A stretch of 64,000 nt of DNA from Linderina pennispora (lineage: Eukaryota > Kickxellomycota > Kickxellomycetes > Kickxellales > Kickxellaceae), in assembly GCF_002104995.1 (NCBI RefSeq), contig NW_024468268.1, positions 1 through 64,000 of the forward strand, given 5' to 3'. This document shows positions 47,586 to 56,496 of this stretch, piece after piece (within the stretch, counting starts at the first letter, position 1; each line of letters opens with the position of its first letter). Under the pieces are notes generated by a model that made no database searches, was not told the DNA's origin, and saw only the letters and a list, made by a program, of their open reading frames with translations. A program made the translations under genes and the position numbers.

Positions 47586-49184
47586 ATGGATGCTCTTAAC
47601 GCGTACGGATCAGACTCGTCGGACTCGGAAGAGCGGGCATTTGTCAGGCCAGTCGTTCGCCAGTACATTGTCAACACAGCGCCCGACGTTGGCGGCCGCG
47701 AGCTTGTCGGCTACATAGGCCACGACCAAAAGGAGCTCCAATACAACGTCCCGTACAACGTCCTCTCACAGCCCCTGGCCGGCCCTCTAGATGCAACCGG
47801 CTCGATCGGTGCACCACCAACGTCTGGAATCGATCAGCAGGCAGTCAGCGAAGCAGCGTTCCGAAAGCAGGAGCGCATGCTGCGCCAGCAAGGAGTCACA
47901 GTCGACCCGGGTGCCAGCAGCCCAGCCAGCATCCAAAGGACCAAAAACAACCGCGCGCTTAAGCGCAAAGGCAAAGGCAAAGCCGGTGTTCTCGACGGCG
48001 ACGACGCGTACTTGGGGCCATGGGCCGGCTACGATAACGATACCAAGGGAGAGGCGCATGGACCAACTGCCGAACAACTGGCCGAGTATGAAGCCCAGGT
48101 CGCCGATGACCAGACAGCCCCCGGTGGCCAGCCGCAGCGAGGACCGAAACGGACGCTGTACACGGAGGGCCAAAAGGAGCGCACAGCCTTCCACGGCACG
48201 TCCGAGCGCGACTACCAGGGCCGCACATACATGCACGTGCCAACCGACATGGTGGCCAGTGACCAGACGTGCTTTGTCCCGAAGCGGCAGGTGCGCGAAT
48301 GGAAGGCGCACGTGGGCGGGGTCAGCGCGATCCGGTTCATCCCCGACTCGGGCCACCTGCTCCTGTCGAGCGGCATGGACGGGCTGGTCAAGATCTTCGA
48401 CACGCACCGGTCGCGGTCGCTGCAGCGCACGTTTATCGGCCACAGCAAGGCTGTGCGGGACATCAATTTTGCACCCGACGGCCAGTCGTTCCTGTCGTCA
48501 TCGTACGACAAGTACACGAAGTTATGGGACACTGAGACAGGCCAGTGCAGACAGGCATTCACCACAAACAAGACTCCCTACGTGGCCAAGTTCTACCCAG
48601 ACGACCCGAATGTGTTCCTGGTCGGCCAGGGCGACAAGAAGATTGCGCAGTGGGACATCCGCTCGAATTCGGTGGTGCAGGAGTACGACCAGCATCTGGG
48701 CGCGGTCAACTCGATTACATTTGTCGACTCGAACCGGCGGTTCATCTCGTCCTCGGACGACAAGAGCATGCGTGTGTGGGAGTATGGAATCCCCGTCGTC
48801 ATCAAGCTCATTGCCGACCCCGCCATGCACTCGGTGCCGGCTGTCGCCGCGCACCCGGCGGGCAAATGGGTGGCGGGCCAGAGCATGGACAACAGGATTG
48901 TGGTGGTTAACGTCGGCGAGAAAATCAAGATCAACCGCAAAAAGTCCTTCGAGGGCCATCTGACTGCCGGATATGCGTGCCAGCCGGCGTTCTCGCACGA
49001 CGGAAAGTACGTGGTCTCGGGCGATTCCGAGGGTGGCGTGTGGTGCTGGGACTGGAAGTCGGCCAGGGTGGTGGACAAGTGGAAGGCCCATGACAAGGTC
49101 ACCATTGGGTGCGCGTGGCACCCGCGCGAGTCGTCAAAGGTTGCGACGTGCTCGTGGGATGGGTCGATAAAGTACTGGGATTAA
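47586..49184 (+). CDS. CDC40: Pre-mRNA splicing factor PRP17/CDC40
   Basis: 532 aa from the ATG at 47586 (MDALNAYGSDSSDSEE). The N-terminal half has the PRP17 family features NVPYNVLSQPLAGP, AYLGPWAGYD and ERTAFHGTSERDYQGRTYMH. From about residue 235, seven WD40 repeats follow, e.g. WKAHVGGVSAIRFIPDSGHL, LLSSGMDGLVKIFD, FIGHSKAVRDINFAPDGQ, FLSSSYDKYTKLWD, QYDQHLGAVNSITF-type sequence and the terminal ATCSWDGSIKYWD. PRP17 acts in the second catalytic step of splicing. The frame and length are normal, and the presence of this gene fits the few introns seen in the window. Confidence 0.96.
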   Translation: MDALNAYGSDSSDSEERAFVRPVVRQYIVNTAPDVGGRELVGYIGHDQKELQYNVPYNVLSQPLAGPLDATGSIGAPPTSGIDQQAVSEAAFRKQERMLRQQGVTVDPGASSPASIQRTKNNRALKRKGKGKAGVLDGDDAYLGPWAGYDNDTKGEAHGPTAEQLAEYEAQVADDQTAPGGQPQRGPKRTLYTEGQKERTAFHGTSERDYQGRTYMHVPTDMVASDQTCFVPKRQVREWKAHVGGVSAIRFIPDSGHLLLSSGMDGLVKIFDTHRSRSLQRTFIGHSKAVRDINFAPDGQSFLSSSYDKYTKLWDTETGQCRQAFTTNKTPYVAKFYPDDPNVFLVGQGDKKIAQWDIRSNSVVQEYDQHLGAVNSITFVDSNRRFISSSDDKSMRVWEYGIPVVIKLIADPAMHSVPAVAAHPAGKWVAGQSMDNRIVVVNVGEKIKINRKKSFEGHLTAGYACQPAFSHDGKYVVSGDSEGGVWCWDWKSARVVDKWKAHDKVTIGCAWHPRESSKVATCSWDGSIKYWD

Positions 49185-49471
49185 GAAAATACAGTGGCAT
49201 ATGTGGCTGCAAGGGCTCCCCCTCCTCTCTGCGCTTATTGCGGTTACTGCACGGGCATGTATGTTGTCAATGTATTTGGTTCAGTAAATACCAGTCATCA
49301 TGCGGTTAAGGGAACAACCCATGCCAGTGGTGAACGCGGCGGATGGACTTGCGCCGGCTCTCTTCCGGCATATATCCCTTTCTTCCTTATGCTGCTCCTC
49401 TCCCCTCCTAGGGCTTCCCACTCACTCCCACAAAATATCTAGCAACTACTCTTCCATATTCTTCCCCAAGC

Positions 49472-50575
49472 ATGTGGCTCTGCTCCACCATCGACGTAAT
49501 CGAGTACACTGTGCTGCACCTGCACCGCCTGCTCCATTTGCCGGGGATAATTGCAGTCATCATGTTCTCGTACTGGGAGTCCGTATACTGCCTATTGCAC
49601 CGGTTCTTCCCCAGCCAGCATAATGGCCAACAAAAGATTGCACAGATGGTCTCTGCCCACAAGGCCAAACACAGCGGCCAGAAAAGGCGCCTGGCAGTAG
49701 TCACGGGAGCCGCCAACGGCATTGGCTATGAGACAGCTAAGGCTCTGGGCATGGCAGGATACACGACCATTCTGGCGTGCCGCAACATGAAGCGGGCACA
49801 ATGCGCATTGGAGCTGCTGCAGTCGCAGACCGGGCTGATGGACACATTTGAGGTCATGGAGCTCGACCTGGCGTCATTCACATCAATCAAACGCTTCACC
49901 GACGAGTTCTCGGGCAAATACCAGCAGCTGCATGTGCTGTGCTGCAATGCCGGCGTCGCATTCAACCAGTTCGACACCACGTACGATGGCATTGAGTCGC
50001 AGTTTGGCACCAATTACGTCGGCCACTTTGTCCTGATCGACCAGCTCTTGCCGACTATGAAGCAGTCCGGGCCTGCCCGTATCACCATTGCGTCGTCCAT
50101 TGCCGCCTGCATGGTCCACACGCTAGACTACAAAAGAGTGACCGATATCTGGCGCTACGACCGGTTTATTAACTACTCGACCAGCAAGCTCGCGCTCATG
50201 ATGCTGTCGGCAGCCCTGGCCAGGCGTCTCAAGGACTCGCAGGTCACAGTCAATGCGTTCCACCCTAGCCTGACTGCCACCGGGCTGTACAGACATGTGC
50301 TGTTTTCCACCCTGCCTGGCATCCACCAGTTCCGCACCTGGCTGTGGCTCAACCAGGTCAATGGCTCAGTGACCTCGGTGTATCTGGCGCTGTCCGACAG
50401 GCTCGAGGGCAAGACCGGCGGATACTATGCACGCGAGCAGCCGACTGTCGTCCATCCCGATGCTGTGAGCGTTGAGAAGCAGGACCGGCTGTGGAAGTTC
50501 ACCGAGGTGCTGGTTGCTGCCAACACCCACGAGCCGACCGTGCTCTCCAGCATCAATACCCCCAAGGACAGCTAG
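49472..50575 (+). CDS. Short-chain dehydrogenase, retinol-dehydrogenase-like
   Basis: 367 aa, classical SDR with an N-terminal membrane-spanning stretch (LPGIIAVIMFSYWESVYCLL). Motifs: TGAANGIGYETAKAL (cofactor), ACRNMKRA (NADP-favouring Arg), LDLASFTSIKRF, LHVLCCNAGVAFN (NAG), QFGTNYVGHFVLIDQLLP, ITIASSIA (Ser) and catalytic NYSTSKLAL (Tyr and Lys four apart). Then VNAFHPSLTATGLYRH and a tail typical of RDH/WWOX-like lipid-droplet or ER SDRs. Substrate unknown. Frame intact. Confidence 0.88.
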   Translation: MWLCSTIDVIEYTVLHLHRLLHLPGIIAVIMFSYWESVYCLLHRFFPSQHNGQQKIAQMVSAHKAKHSGQKRRLAVVTGAANGIGYETAKALGMAGYTTILACRNMKRAQCALELLQSQTGLMDTFEVMELDLASFTSIKRFTDEFSGKYQQLHVLCCNAGVAFNQFDTTYDGIESQFGTNYVGHFVLIDQLLPTMKQSGPARITIASSIAACMVHTLDYKRVTDIWRYDRFINYSTSKLALMMLSAALARRLKDSQVTVNAFHPSLTATGLYRHVLFSTLPGIHQFRTWLWLNQVNGSVTSVYLALSDRLEGKTGGYYAREQPTVVHPDAVSVEKQDRLWKFTEVLVAANTHEPTVLSSINTPKDS

Positions 50576-50796
50576 AATATATGAGTTTTTACAGTCCAAA
50601 AGCGTGCTGTCTGCTAGCATACCCCTCTACCAAGTTTCTAGCTATCAGTTTGATTATTTTTTATTTGGAGCTGAAGAAACCAGCAATGGCGTGTAGTTCA
50701 AGAAAGTGAACAAAAGCTGGATTTCCAACTCTTTTTCCTGTTTGCATCAGCTCAGTCGTTTTTATTTCAGTTTTATTCCTTTTTCCTTTCCTTGCA

Positions 50797-52482
50797 ATGG
50801 CTGGCTCGAATTGGTTGCTGCTCGTCTACATTGGCGTGGCCTGGGTTGCTATAAATATTGTATTCCTTGTCGTTAAACCCTCCCGGATAGAGCTGGTCTC
50901 TCCGCTGCACATACGCTTCACAACACAGCGGCTAAACCGCCCCATACACACGCTGGCCAGCCTGTCGATTGTGCGCACACCGCTGGGCACACGCATCACC
51001 AACATGTTTTATGATCTGGGCATCTGCGTCGCCCTGGTCGGCATGCTGACATGCCTGGTGTTGCTAGCAGTTGCCAGCATGCAGATAGCGCTCAGCCTGT
51101 CAGCCAGACTCGGAGCTGTCAGCCAGATATTGCATGCTCTGGCAGCCGTCGTTTTTGGGGCAGCGGGCCAGGCGGACTTGCCCCCCACACAGCGGCCGTT
51201 GCAGAAACGGATGCCCATCAGTGACGGCAAAAACCGCCAGTTACTGCAGCCGGTAATTCCAGGCGTCACCTTGCCGCTATCGCACATCTGGTACTATCTG
51301 CTGTCTTTGGCTATCTGTGCCATCGTGCACGAGCTCGGCCATGCGCTAGCCGCTGCCTGGTCATACATCCCTTTACGCAGATTCGGAGTCTTCATCATGG
51401 GCATATACCCGGGGGCCTTTGTCGATCTGTCCAAGGACGACATGGACAAGGCGCCTGTGCTGCAGCAGCTGCGTGTTGTGTGTGCGGGCGTCTGGCACAA
51501 CGCAGTCACGGCCATGCTGATCTACCTGTTGGTGTATTCGGGTGGGCTCTCCCGGAGCTTTGAGTTCGCCGGCTGGCAAAAGATCGACGGCGTGGCAATC
51601 ATGGATATCGAGCATACGTCGCCTTTATTTGGAAGAATTCCGGTGCTCAGTACAATCTACCGAATCGACGATGTGGACTTGTCTGGGAAATCCGGGCCCT
51701 CGCCGATTGCCCGGTGGACCCGGGCGCTGACTGCGACCCAGGCTAACCAGGACACAGCCGAAAGCGGGTTCTGCGTCACTAGCGAGGAGAATGTCGATGA
51801 CGGGCTCTGCTGCGAAATGTCGCCCCAGTACCCGATGGGCGAAAGCCCGGACACGGACATTTTCTGCTTCGAGCCGTACCGAAGCCCAAACGCCACCAGC
51901 AAAATCACCAAGCGGTCCAGGGTTCTATTGCTGGATCCGGCCGACCCGCCAACCCGATCCACAATGTGCTTTGACCTGCGCGACGTCCTGGAGCGCACCG
52001 GCCAGCACCGCTGCAGGTCCAGCAGTGAGTGTCCAGGTCGCCACGCCGCATGCGTCTTGCCCAGGTCGCCGTACCAGTCGAGCCGGGTCGCTCGCATCTA
52101 CTACACGAAACCCGACATGACCAACGAAATGACCATATATGTCGGGTCTCTTTCCCAGCTCTGGCTCGACGTGCATGCCAGCTCGCTGGTCCCAAGGCAC
52201 TCGTGGCTGCCCCAGCGTATTCCGTCCTGGACCGAGTCGCTGCTGCAGTACGTTCTGTCCTTCTCCATTGCCCTGTGTCTGCTTAACGCTATACCGGCGT
52301 GGTACTTGGACGGTGACCATGCGCTGAGGCTGGTGCTGGCTGCGATTGAGGGAAAGATGGATGCTGAGGCTGCCGTGGTGCTGGGAAAGACTGGCGAGAG
52401 GGTGCACAAGATCGTGACCGCGTGTACTACGGTGCTGCTGGGATGGTGCATTGCTGGGTCAATTTTAGTATTGATACTGTAG
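50797..52482 (+). CDS. Site-2 protease (S2P/MBTPS2-like), intramembrane metalloprotease
   Basis: 561 aa multi-pass membrane protein. The zinc motif IVHELGHALAA (HExxH about 178-182) lies within a TM helix, and the distant Asp ligand is in AWYLDGDHALRL (LDG about 503). Between them is a PDZ-like region with GVAIMDIEHTSPLFGRIPVL and a Cys-rich loop (FCVTSEENVDDGLCCEM...STMCFDLRDV...HRCRSSSECPGRHAACVL), as in animal and fungal S2P. Family role: the second cleavage releasing SREBP-like or other membrane-bound transcription factors. The ATG at 50797 precedes the first hydrophobic helix. Convergent with the P450 downstream, stops about 20 bp apart. Confidence 0.93.
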   Translation: MAGSNWLLLVYIGVAWVAINIVFLVVKPSRIELVSPLHIRFTTQRLNRPIHTLASLSIVRTPLGTRITNMFYDLGICVALVGMLTCLVLLAVASMQIALSLSARLGAVSQILHALAAVVFGAAGQADLPPTQRPLQKRMPISDGKNRQLLQPVIPGVTLPLSHIWYYLLSLAICAIVHELGHALAAAWSYIPLRRFGVFIMGIYPGAFVDLSKDDMDKAPVLQQLRVVCAGVWHNAVTAMLIYLLVYSGGLSRSFEFAGWQKIDGVAIMDIEHTSPLFGRIPVLSTIYRIDDVDLSGKSGPSPIARWTRALTATQANQDTAESGFCVTSEENVDDGLCCEMSPQYPMGESPDTDIFCFEPYRSPNATSKITKRSRVLLLDPADPPTRSTMCFDLRDVLERTGQHRCRSSSECPGRHAACVLPRSPYQSSRVARIYYTKPDMTNEMTIYVGSLSQLWLDVHASSLVPRHSWLPQRIPSWTESLLQYVLSFSIALCLLNAIPAWYLDGDHALRLVLAAIEGKMDAEAAVVLGKTGERVHKIVTACTTVLLGWCIAGSILVLIL

Positions 52483-52501
52483 CCCTTCCTTAAAAACTTT
52501 C

Positions 52502-53998
52502 TTAGAATACAGTAGCTGGGCGGGTTGCCGTGTTCACAATGACGTTGCAGTCGCGCTCTGGATACTTTGGTCCTACCGAGAGAATAGTTGTCAGCGGAAT
52601 CGGGACCGGCAATCCGCTCTTGTCTACGATCTCCGGCCGGTGCAGCGCATCGGCGGGCAGTGCAAAATCAAAGTCCTTCAGTAAGTTTGGAATCGTTGTC
52701 AACAGAGAGATCCACGCCAGATTGCGTCCTGGGCACTTGAACTGGCCCGTATTGAACGCTGCCAGGTTGTTTTTCGCTGCACTGTTGTTCAAAAACCTCT
52801 CGGGGTCGTACCGCTCGGGGTCTGGCCACAGGCTCGCATGGCAGCCGAGAGCTGCAACATTGACGCTGACGGTGGTTCCCTCCGGTAGGAAATAGCCCTG
52901 GAACGTCGCTCCGCCCTTTGGGACCACCCGTGGCAACTGCGTGCTTGACGGCGCCCGGATCCGCATCGACTCAAATATGCATGCCTCAATGTACGGCAGC
53001 TCGGCTCGGCATTCGGCTGAGGTTATCAGGTGGTCCGGCGCAAACTTCGACCGAACCTCTGCCACCGCCCGTTGATAGCAGTCCGGGTAAAGCAGCAGGT
53101 AGTTCAAGGTCCATGTCATGGCCAGGGACGTCGTGTCGGTACCCACCATCAGCATGGTGGCGCTCTCGGCGGTAATCTGCAGTGGGGTCATGCGGCTCTT
53201 TGACATCGGGTCCTCGGCATCAAGAAGCGCCTGCAAAATATCCTTGGGCTTCTCGCCGCCCTCCAAATTCTGCTGCCGTCTGCAGTCGGCTACTGCCTCA
53301 ACAAACTCACTAATATCTGCCTTGGCTGCACGGCCATGCCTGGTCAGCAGGGAGAATGGGAAATACGCATTGCACGGCACTGCCACATTGAGCACTGCGT
53401 AGTTTGTCAATGCATGCAGCCAGCTAAGAAAACGCTGGTTGTTCAATGCATCTGGCTTTTCACCATAGCACAGCGTGCTTATCACGTCGACCATGCAGAG
53501 CGAAAAGTCCTCTGCGTAGTTCACCTGCTGGCCAAGTCGCTGGCTCCATCTCTGCTTCAACACCCTGATGCCACACTCCATGATGATCTTTTCCATTCCT
53601 GCCAGATAGCTGGGCGTAAACATGGGGCCGAACTGCCGTCTGCGCATCCTGTTCAGCTCCGGCGAGAGCGTCGACAGAATGGTGTCGTCGATTATCGCCA
53701 TTGACTGGTAAAAGTCCGACTTGCGGAACTCGTACGAGCTCATGATTCGCTTGCAGTCGTCTGGATGGCTGACTGAAACCATATCGGGTGCCATCACATA
53801 GATGTCGCCGTACTGGTGGTAGTCGCTCCGACCCTTAGCTGACGTTGAGCCTGTCCCCATTGTATAGTAGTAGGAAAGGTAGCTGAGCCGTGCGAGCCAG
53901 GGGCCGGGGATCTTGCGCAGCGGCGAGATGAACAGTCGGTAGATGACCTGGGATGCTGCGTAGGCAGCGACAGCGCTAGAGAGGTAGTAGACAAGCAT
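52502..53998 (-). CDS. Cytochrome P450
   Basis: About 498 aa from the ATG at 53998 (MLVYYLSSAVAAYAASQVIY, the membrane anchor); an upstream in-frame ATG at 54058 adds 20 residues of leader. Motifs: proline hinge LRKIPGPWLARLS, I-helix MLMVGTDTTSLAMTW, K-helix EACIFESMRIR (ExxR), PERF-type segment DPERYDPERFL, and heme loop FNTGQFKCPGRNLAW with the Cys ligand. Complete and uninterrupted. It is related to but distinct from the neighbouring P450 at 54224 and the left-edge P450. Substrate unknown. Confidence 0.93.
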   Translation of the reverse strand: MLVYYLSSAVAAYAASQVIYRLFISPLRKIPGPWLARLSYLSYYYTMGTGSTSAKGRSDYHQYGDIYVMAPDMVSVSHPDDCKRIMSSYEFRKSDFYQSMAIIDDTILSTLSPELNRMRRRQFGPMFTPSYLAGMEKIIMECGIRVLKQRWSQRLGQQVNYAEDFSLCMVDVISTLCYGEKPDALNNQRFLSWLHALTNYAVLNVAVPCNAYFPFSLLTRHGRAAKADISEFVEAVADCRRQQNLEGGEKPKDILQALLDAEDPMSKSRMTPLQITAESATMLMVGTDTTSLAMTWTLNYLLLYPDCYQRAVAEVRSKFAPDHLITSAECRAELPYIEACIFESMRIRAPSSTQLPRVVPKGGATFQGYFLPEGTTVSVNVAALGCHASLWPDPERYDPERFLNNSAAKNNLAAFNTGQFKCPGRNLAWISLLTTIPNLLKDFDFALPADALHRPEIVDKSGLPVPIPLTTILSVGPKYPERDCNVIVNTATRPATVF

Positions 53999-54223
53999 TG
54001 TGCAGTCAAAAACAAAAAAGTTGAGATAGAATGACACAGGATACAGCTGCCTATACAAGTCTTAGGCGACTTTATCTCTCCATTGTTTAAGAAGGATATT
54101 ATTCTTTTTGGGATGCTGATGCACATGTCGTGCTCTTCACCTTACCCGATACATCGTGCCATGTGCATGTACCACTGCAATAGTCCTGACGAACATGTTT
54201 TTATTATATATTCGCTTGATCTT

Positions 54224-55774
54224 TCACAGCACCCTCTTGGTCACAATGACATTGCAGTCGCGTTCTGGGTTCTTTGGGCCCACAGTCAGCGCATGGGTGC
54301 GTGGCATCACCACCGGCAGTCCACTCTTGTCGGTTTTGTCCGGACCGTACAGCGCTCCCTCCGGAAGCGAAAAGTCATAGTCCTTCAGGAGGTTGGCAAA
54401 GATCGTGATCATCTCAATCCAGGCAAGGGCTCTTCCGGGGCAGATGCGCACGCCAGTGCTGAACGTCATGACCTGTTGCTTGAGCTTTGGGTTGTCGATA
54501 AAGCGCTCCGGCATGAACCTCTTCGAGTCCTTCCACAGGCTCTGGTGGTGGTTCATCCCGGCAACATTGACACCGATAGTTTTGCCGGCAGGAATAAAAT
54601 GGCCCTGGAATGTCGCTCCGCCAGGAGGCACCACTCGTGGCAGAATCACCCCCGACACAGCACGGATGCGCATGGACTCGTAGATGCATGCCTCGACATA
54701 TGGTAACTGACTGCGGCCCTCGGAGTAGCCGATCAGGTGGTCGGGCGCAAACACCGACCGCACCTCCTCCACAGCCTTGCGGTAGCACTCGGGGTAGAGC
54801 ATCAGGTAATGCAAGGTCCAGGTCATCGTCAGCGAGGTTGTGTCTGTGCCGCCAATCAGTATGCCAATGTTTTCCGCAGTCACCTGCGACGGCGTCATCT
54901 TTGCCTTCGACTCGGGATCCTCGCCGTCGATAAGTGCCTGCAGGATGTCATTCGGGACCTTCTGTCCCTGGCGGATTTGCTCGCGCCGGTGCTCAGCTGC
55001 AGCATTGCCAAAGTCGACAAACTCCTTACGGCTCTTGAGCAACGGGCGGCTGATCAGGCTCAGCGGGAACTCGGTGATGGACGGAATGGCTGCCTTGAGG
55101 ATTGCAAGCCAGTTGTACCACACCACCCAGTTAACAATCTTCGATTTGTTGTTCTCCAATGCATGGAACCGCTGGCCATACCCGAGCGCGCTGATGACAT
55201 CAAAGGTGGTCAGCGAAAAGTCCAGGCTATAGTTGATTTTCGCCGACCCGCGGTAGTCGCCGATCAGCTTGTCCCACTTTTTCTTGATTGCCAGCACGCC
55301 GCACTCCATGATCGTCGGCTCCATGCTCTGCAGCGACCCCTGGGTGAAGGCTGGCCCGATCTGGCGCCGCCGCATGTGGTTGAAATCCGCGTCCTTGGTT
55401 GTGAATATGGTCTCGTCGATCAGCTCGAACGCCTCGTAGAACTTGTCCTTGACGAACGCGTGTGAGCCCATCACCGTGCGGCAGTCGGCCGGGTTGGACA
55501 GCGTCACAATATCAGGCGCCACCACGTAGATGTCGCCGTATTTGTAGTAGTCGTCCTCGCACATATCTGGCAGTTTGCCTAGCACTGTCATGACCCGCAT
55601 GTACGACATTGATGTGCGCGACAGTATGCTTCCGGGAAGGTGGCTGATGGGTGAGAAGAACAGACGGTAGAGCATCAATGTGGTTCCATAGATGACCAGA
55701 CCGCCGACGAGTAGGTGCACATAGGTGACGCTGTATGCCTCGAGCAAATCGCCAATGGCGTCGAGGATAGCCAT
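54224..55774 (-). CDS. Cytochrome P450, intact paralogue of the left-edge P450
   Basis: 516 aa from the ATG at 55774 (MAILDAIGDLLEAYSVTYVH). The in-frame extension to 55912 is rejected because the left-edge paralogue begins MAIISTIGDLLEFFGVTY. Motifs: anchor LLVGGLVIYGTTLMLYRLFF, I-helix IGILIGGTDTTSLTMTW, K-helix EACIYESMRIR, FMPERFI and heme loop FSTGVRICPGRALAW. Unlike its paralogue it has no intron after VTY. Tandem with the P450 at 52502 on the same strand. Confidence 0.94.
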   Translation of the reverse strand: MAILDAIGDLLEAYSVTYVHLLVGGLVIYGTTLMLYRLFFSPISHLPGSILSRTSMSYMRVMTVLGKLPDMCEDDYYKYGDIYVVAPDIVTLSNPADCRTVMGSHAFVKDKFYEAFELIDETIFTTKDADFNHMRRRQIGPAFTQGSLQSMEPTIMECGVLAIKKKWDKLIGDYRGSAKINYSLDFSLTTFDVISALGYGQRFHALENNKSKIVNWVVWYNWLAILKAAIPSITEFPLSLISRPLLKSRKEFVDFGNAAAEHRREQIRQGQKVPNDILQALIDGEDPESKAKMTPSQVTAENIGILIGGTDTTSLTMTWTLHYLMLYPECYRKAVEEVRSVFAPDHLIGYSEGRSQLPYVEACIYESMRIRAVSGVILPRVVPPGGATFQGHFIPAGKTIGVNVAGMNHHQSLWKDSKRFMPERFIDNPKLKQQVMTFSTGVRICPGRALAWIEMITIFANLLKDYDFSLPEGALYGPDKTDKSGLPVVMPRTHALTVGPKNPERDCNVIVTKRVL

Positions 55775-56496
55775 TATTGCGTGAAAGGTGTTCAAGCTGC
55801 AAGCAATTAAGAAGGAAAGGGATATAGGAACGGCAATATTGATAGAGGCGTGAATGGGGCTCGTTGGCGTCTTTATAAGTGTAGAAACCCGACTATTAGA
55901 ATACAGCGGCATATGAGGTGGGAATGCCTCGGATGAAGAGACGGTTTTGAGATTTCATGTGCTGCCGCATTGCTTAAGAGATGTATCTCAAACACTGGCC
56001 GCTCTTCTTTTTGGCCGACGAACGAAATGCGATCTGTGCAAAGGACGCAGGAAAATCCCTTGTATTTTTTCAGCTCTTGTACAATTTCCGCCGCTTCCCA
56101 GACATATTCTCTGGCGCCCCGCATGACCTACCTGTGCTCAAACTGGATGCTGATCAGCTGTACCCCTGCTCGTATGCAGACGCACGCGAAAGTAGACGGG
56201 GGGCACGGGCATGTAAGCAAAGTGCGGGTGGTCCCGCGTTGCGGCCGACCCAGAGTGTGCACATGCGACCTTATGTGCACTTTCACACTCGGTACCGCCA
56301 TGTACACGATCTGATCTGGTAATGTTCCACACGATTACTGCCCTGCCAATCAGCGGTTCCAACTCAGCCCAGCGACTGCTTCCTGCAACTGATATTCGCC
56401 CCAGGCACACCTGATAGTCCCAGCAGCCTGCTCCTTTGTTCTGCTGCTCCAATTCACACCGACACACAACTTTCACACATAATTCAGCATTATATT
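55775..56496. other. Divergent intergenic region
   Basis: 722 bp between the P450 and PPR start codons. No gene, repeat or RNA recognised. Confidence 0.5.

Noticed and set aside
54737-55465. 242-codon plus-strand frame
   Set aside because: It is antisense to the intact P450, whose motifs explain the composition.
52502-55774. Secondary-metabolite gene cluster around the P450s and SDRs
   Set aside because: No polyketide synthase, NRPS or terpene synthase is present; neighbours are housekeeping genes (PRP17, S2P).
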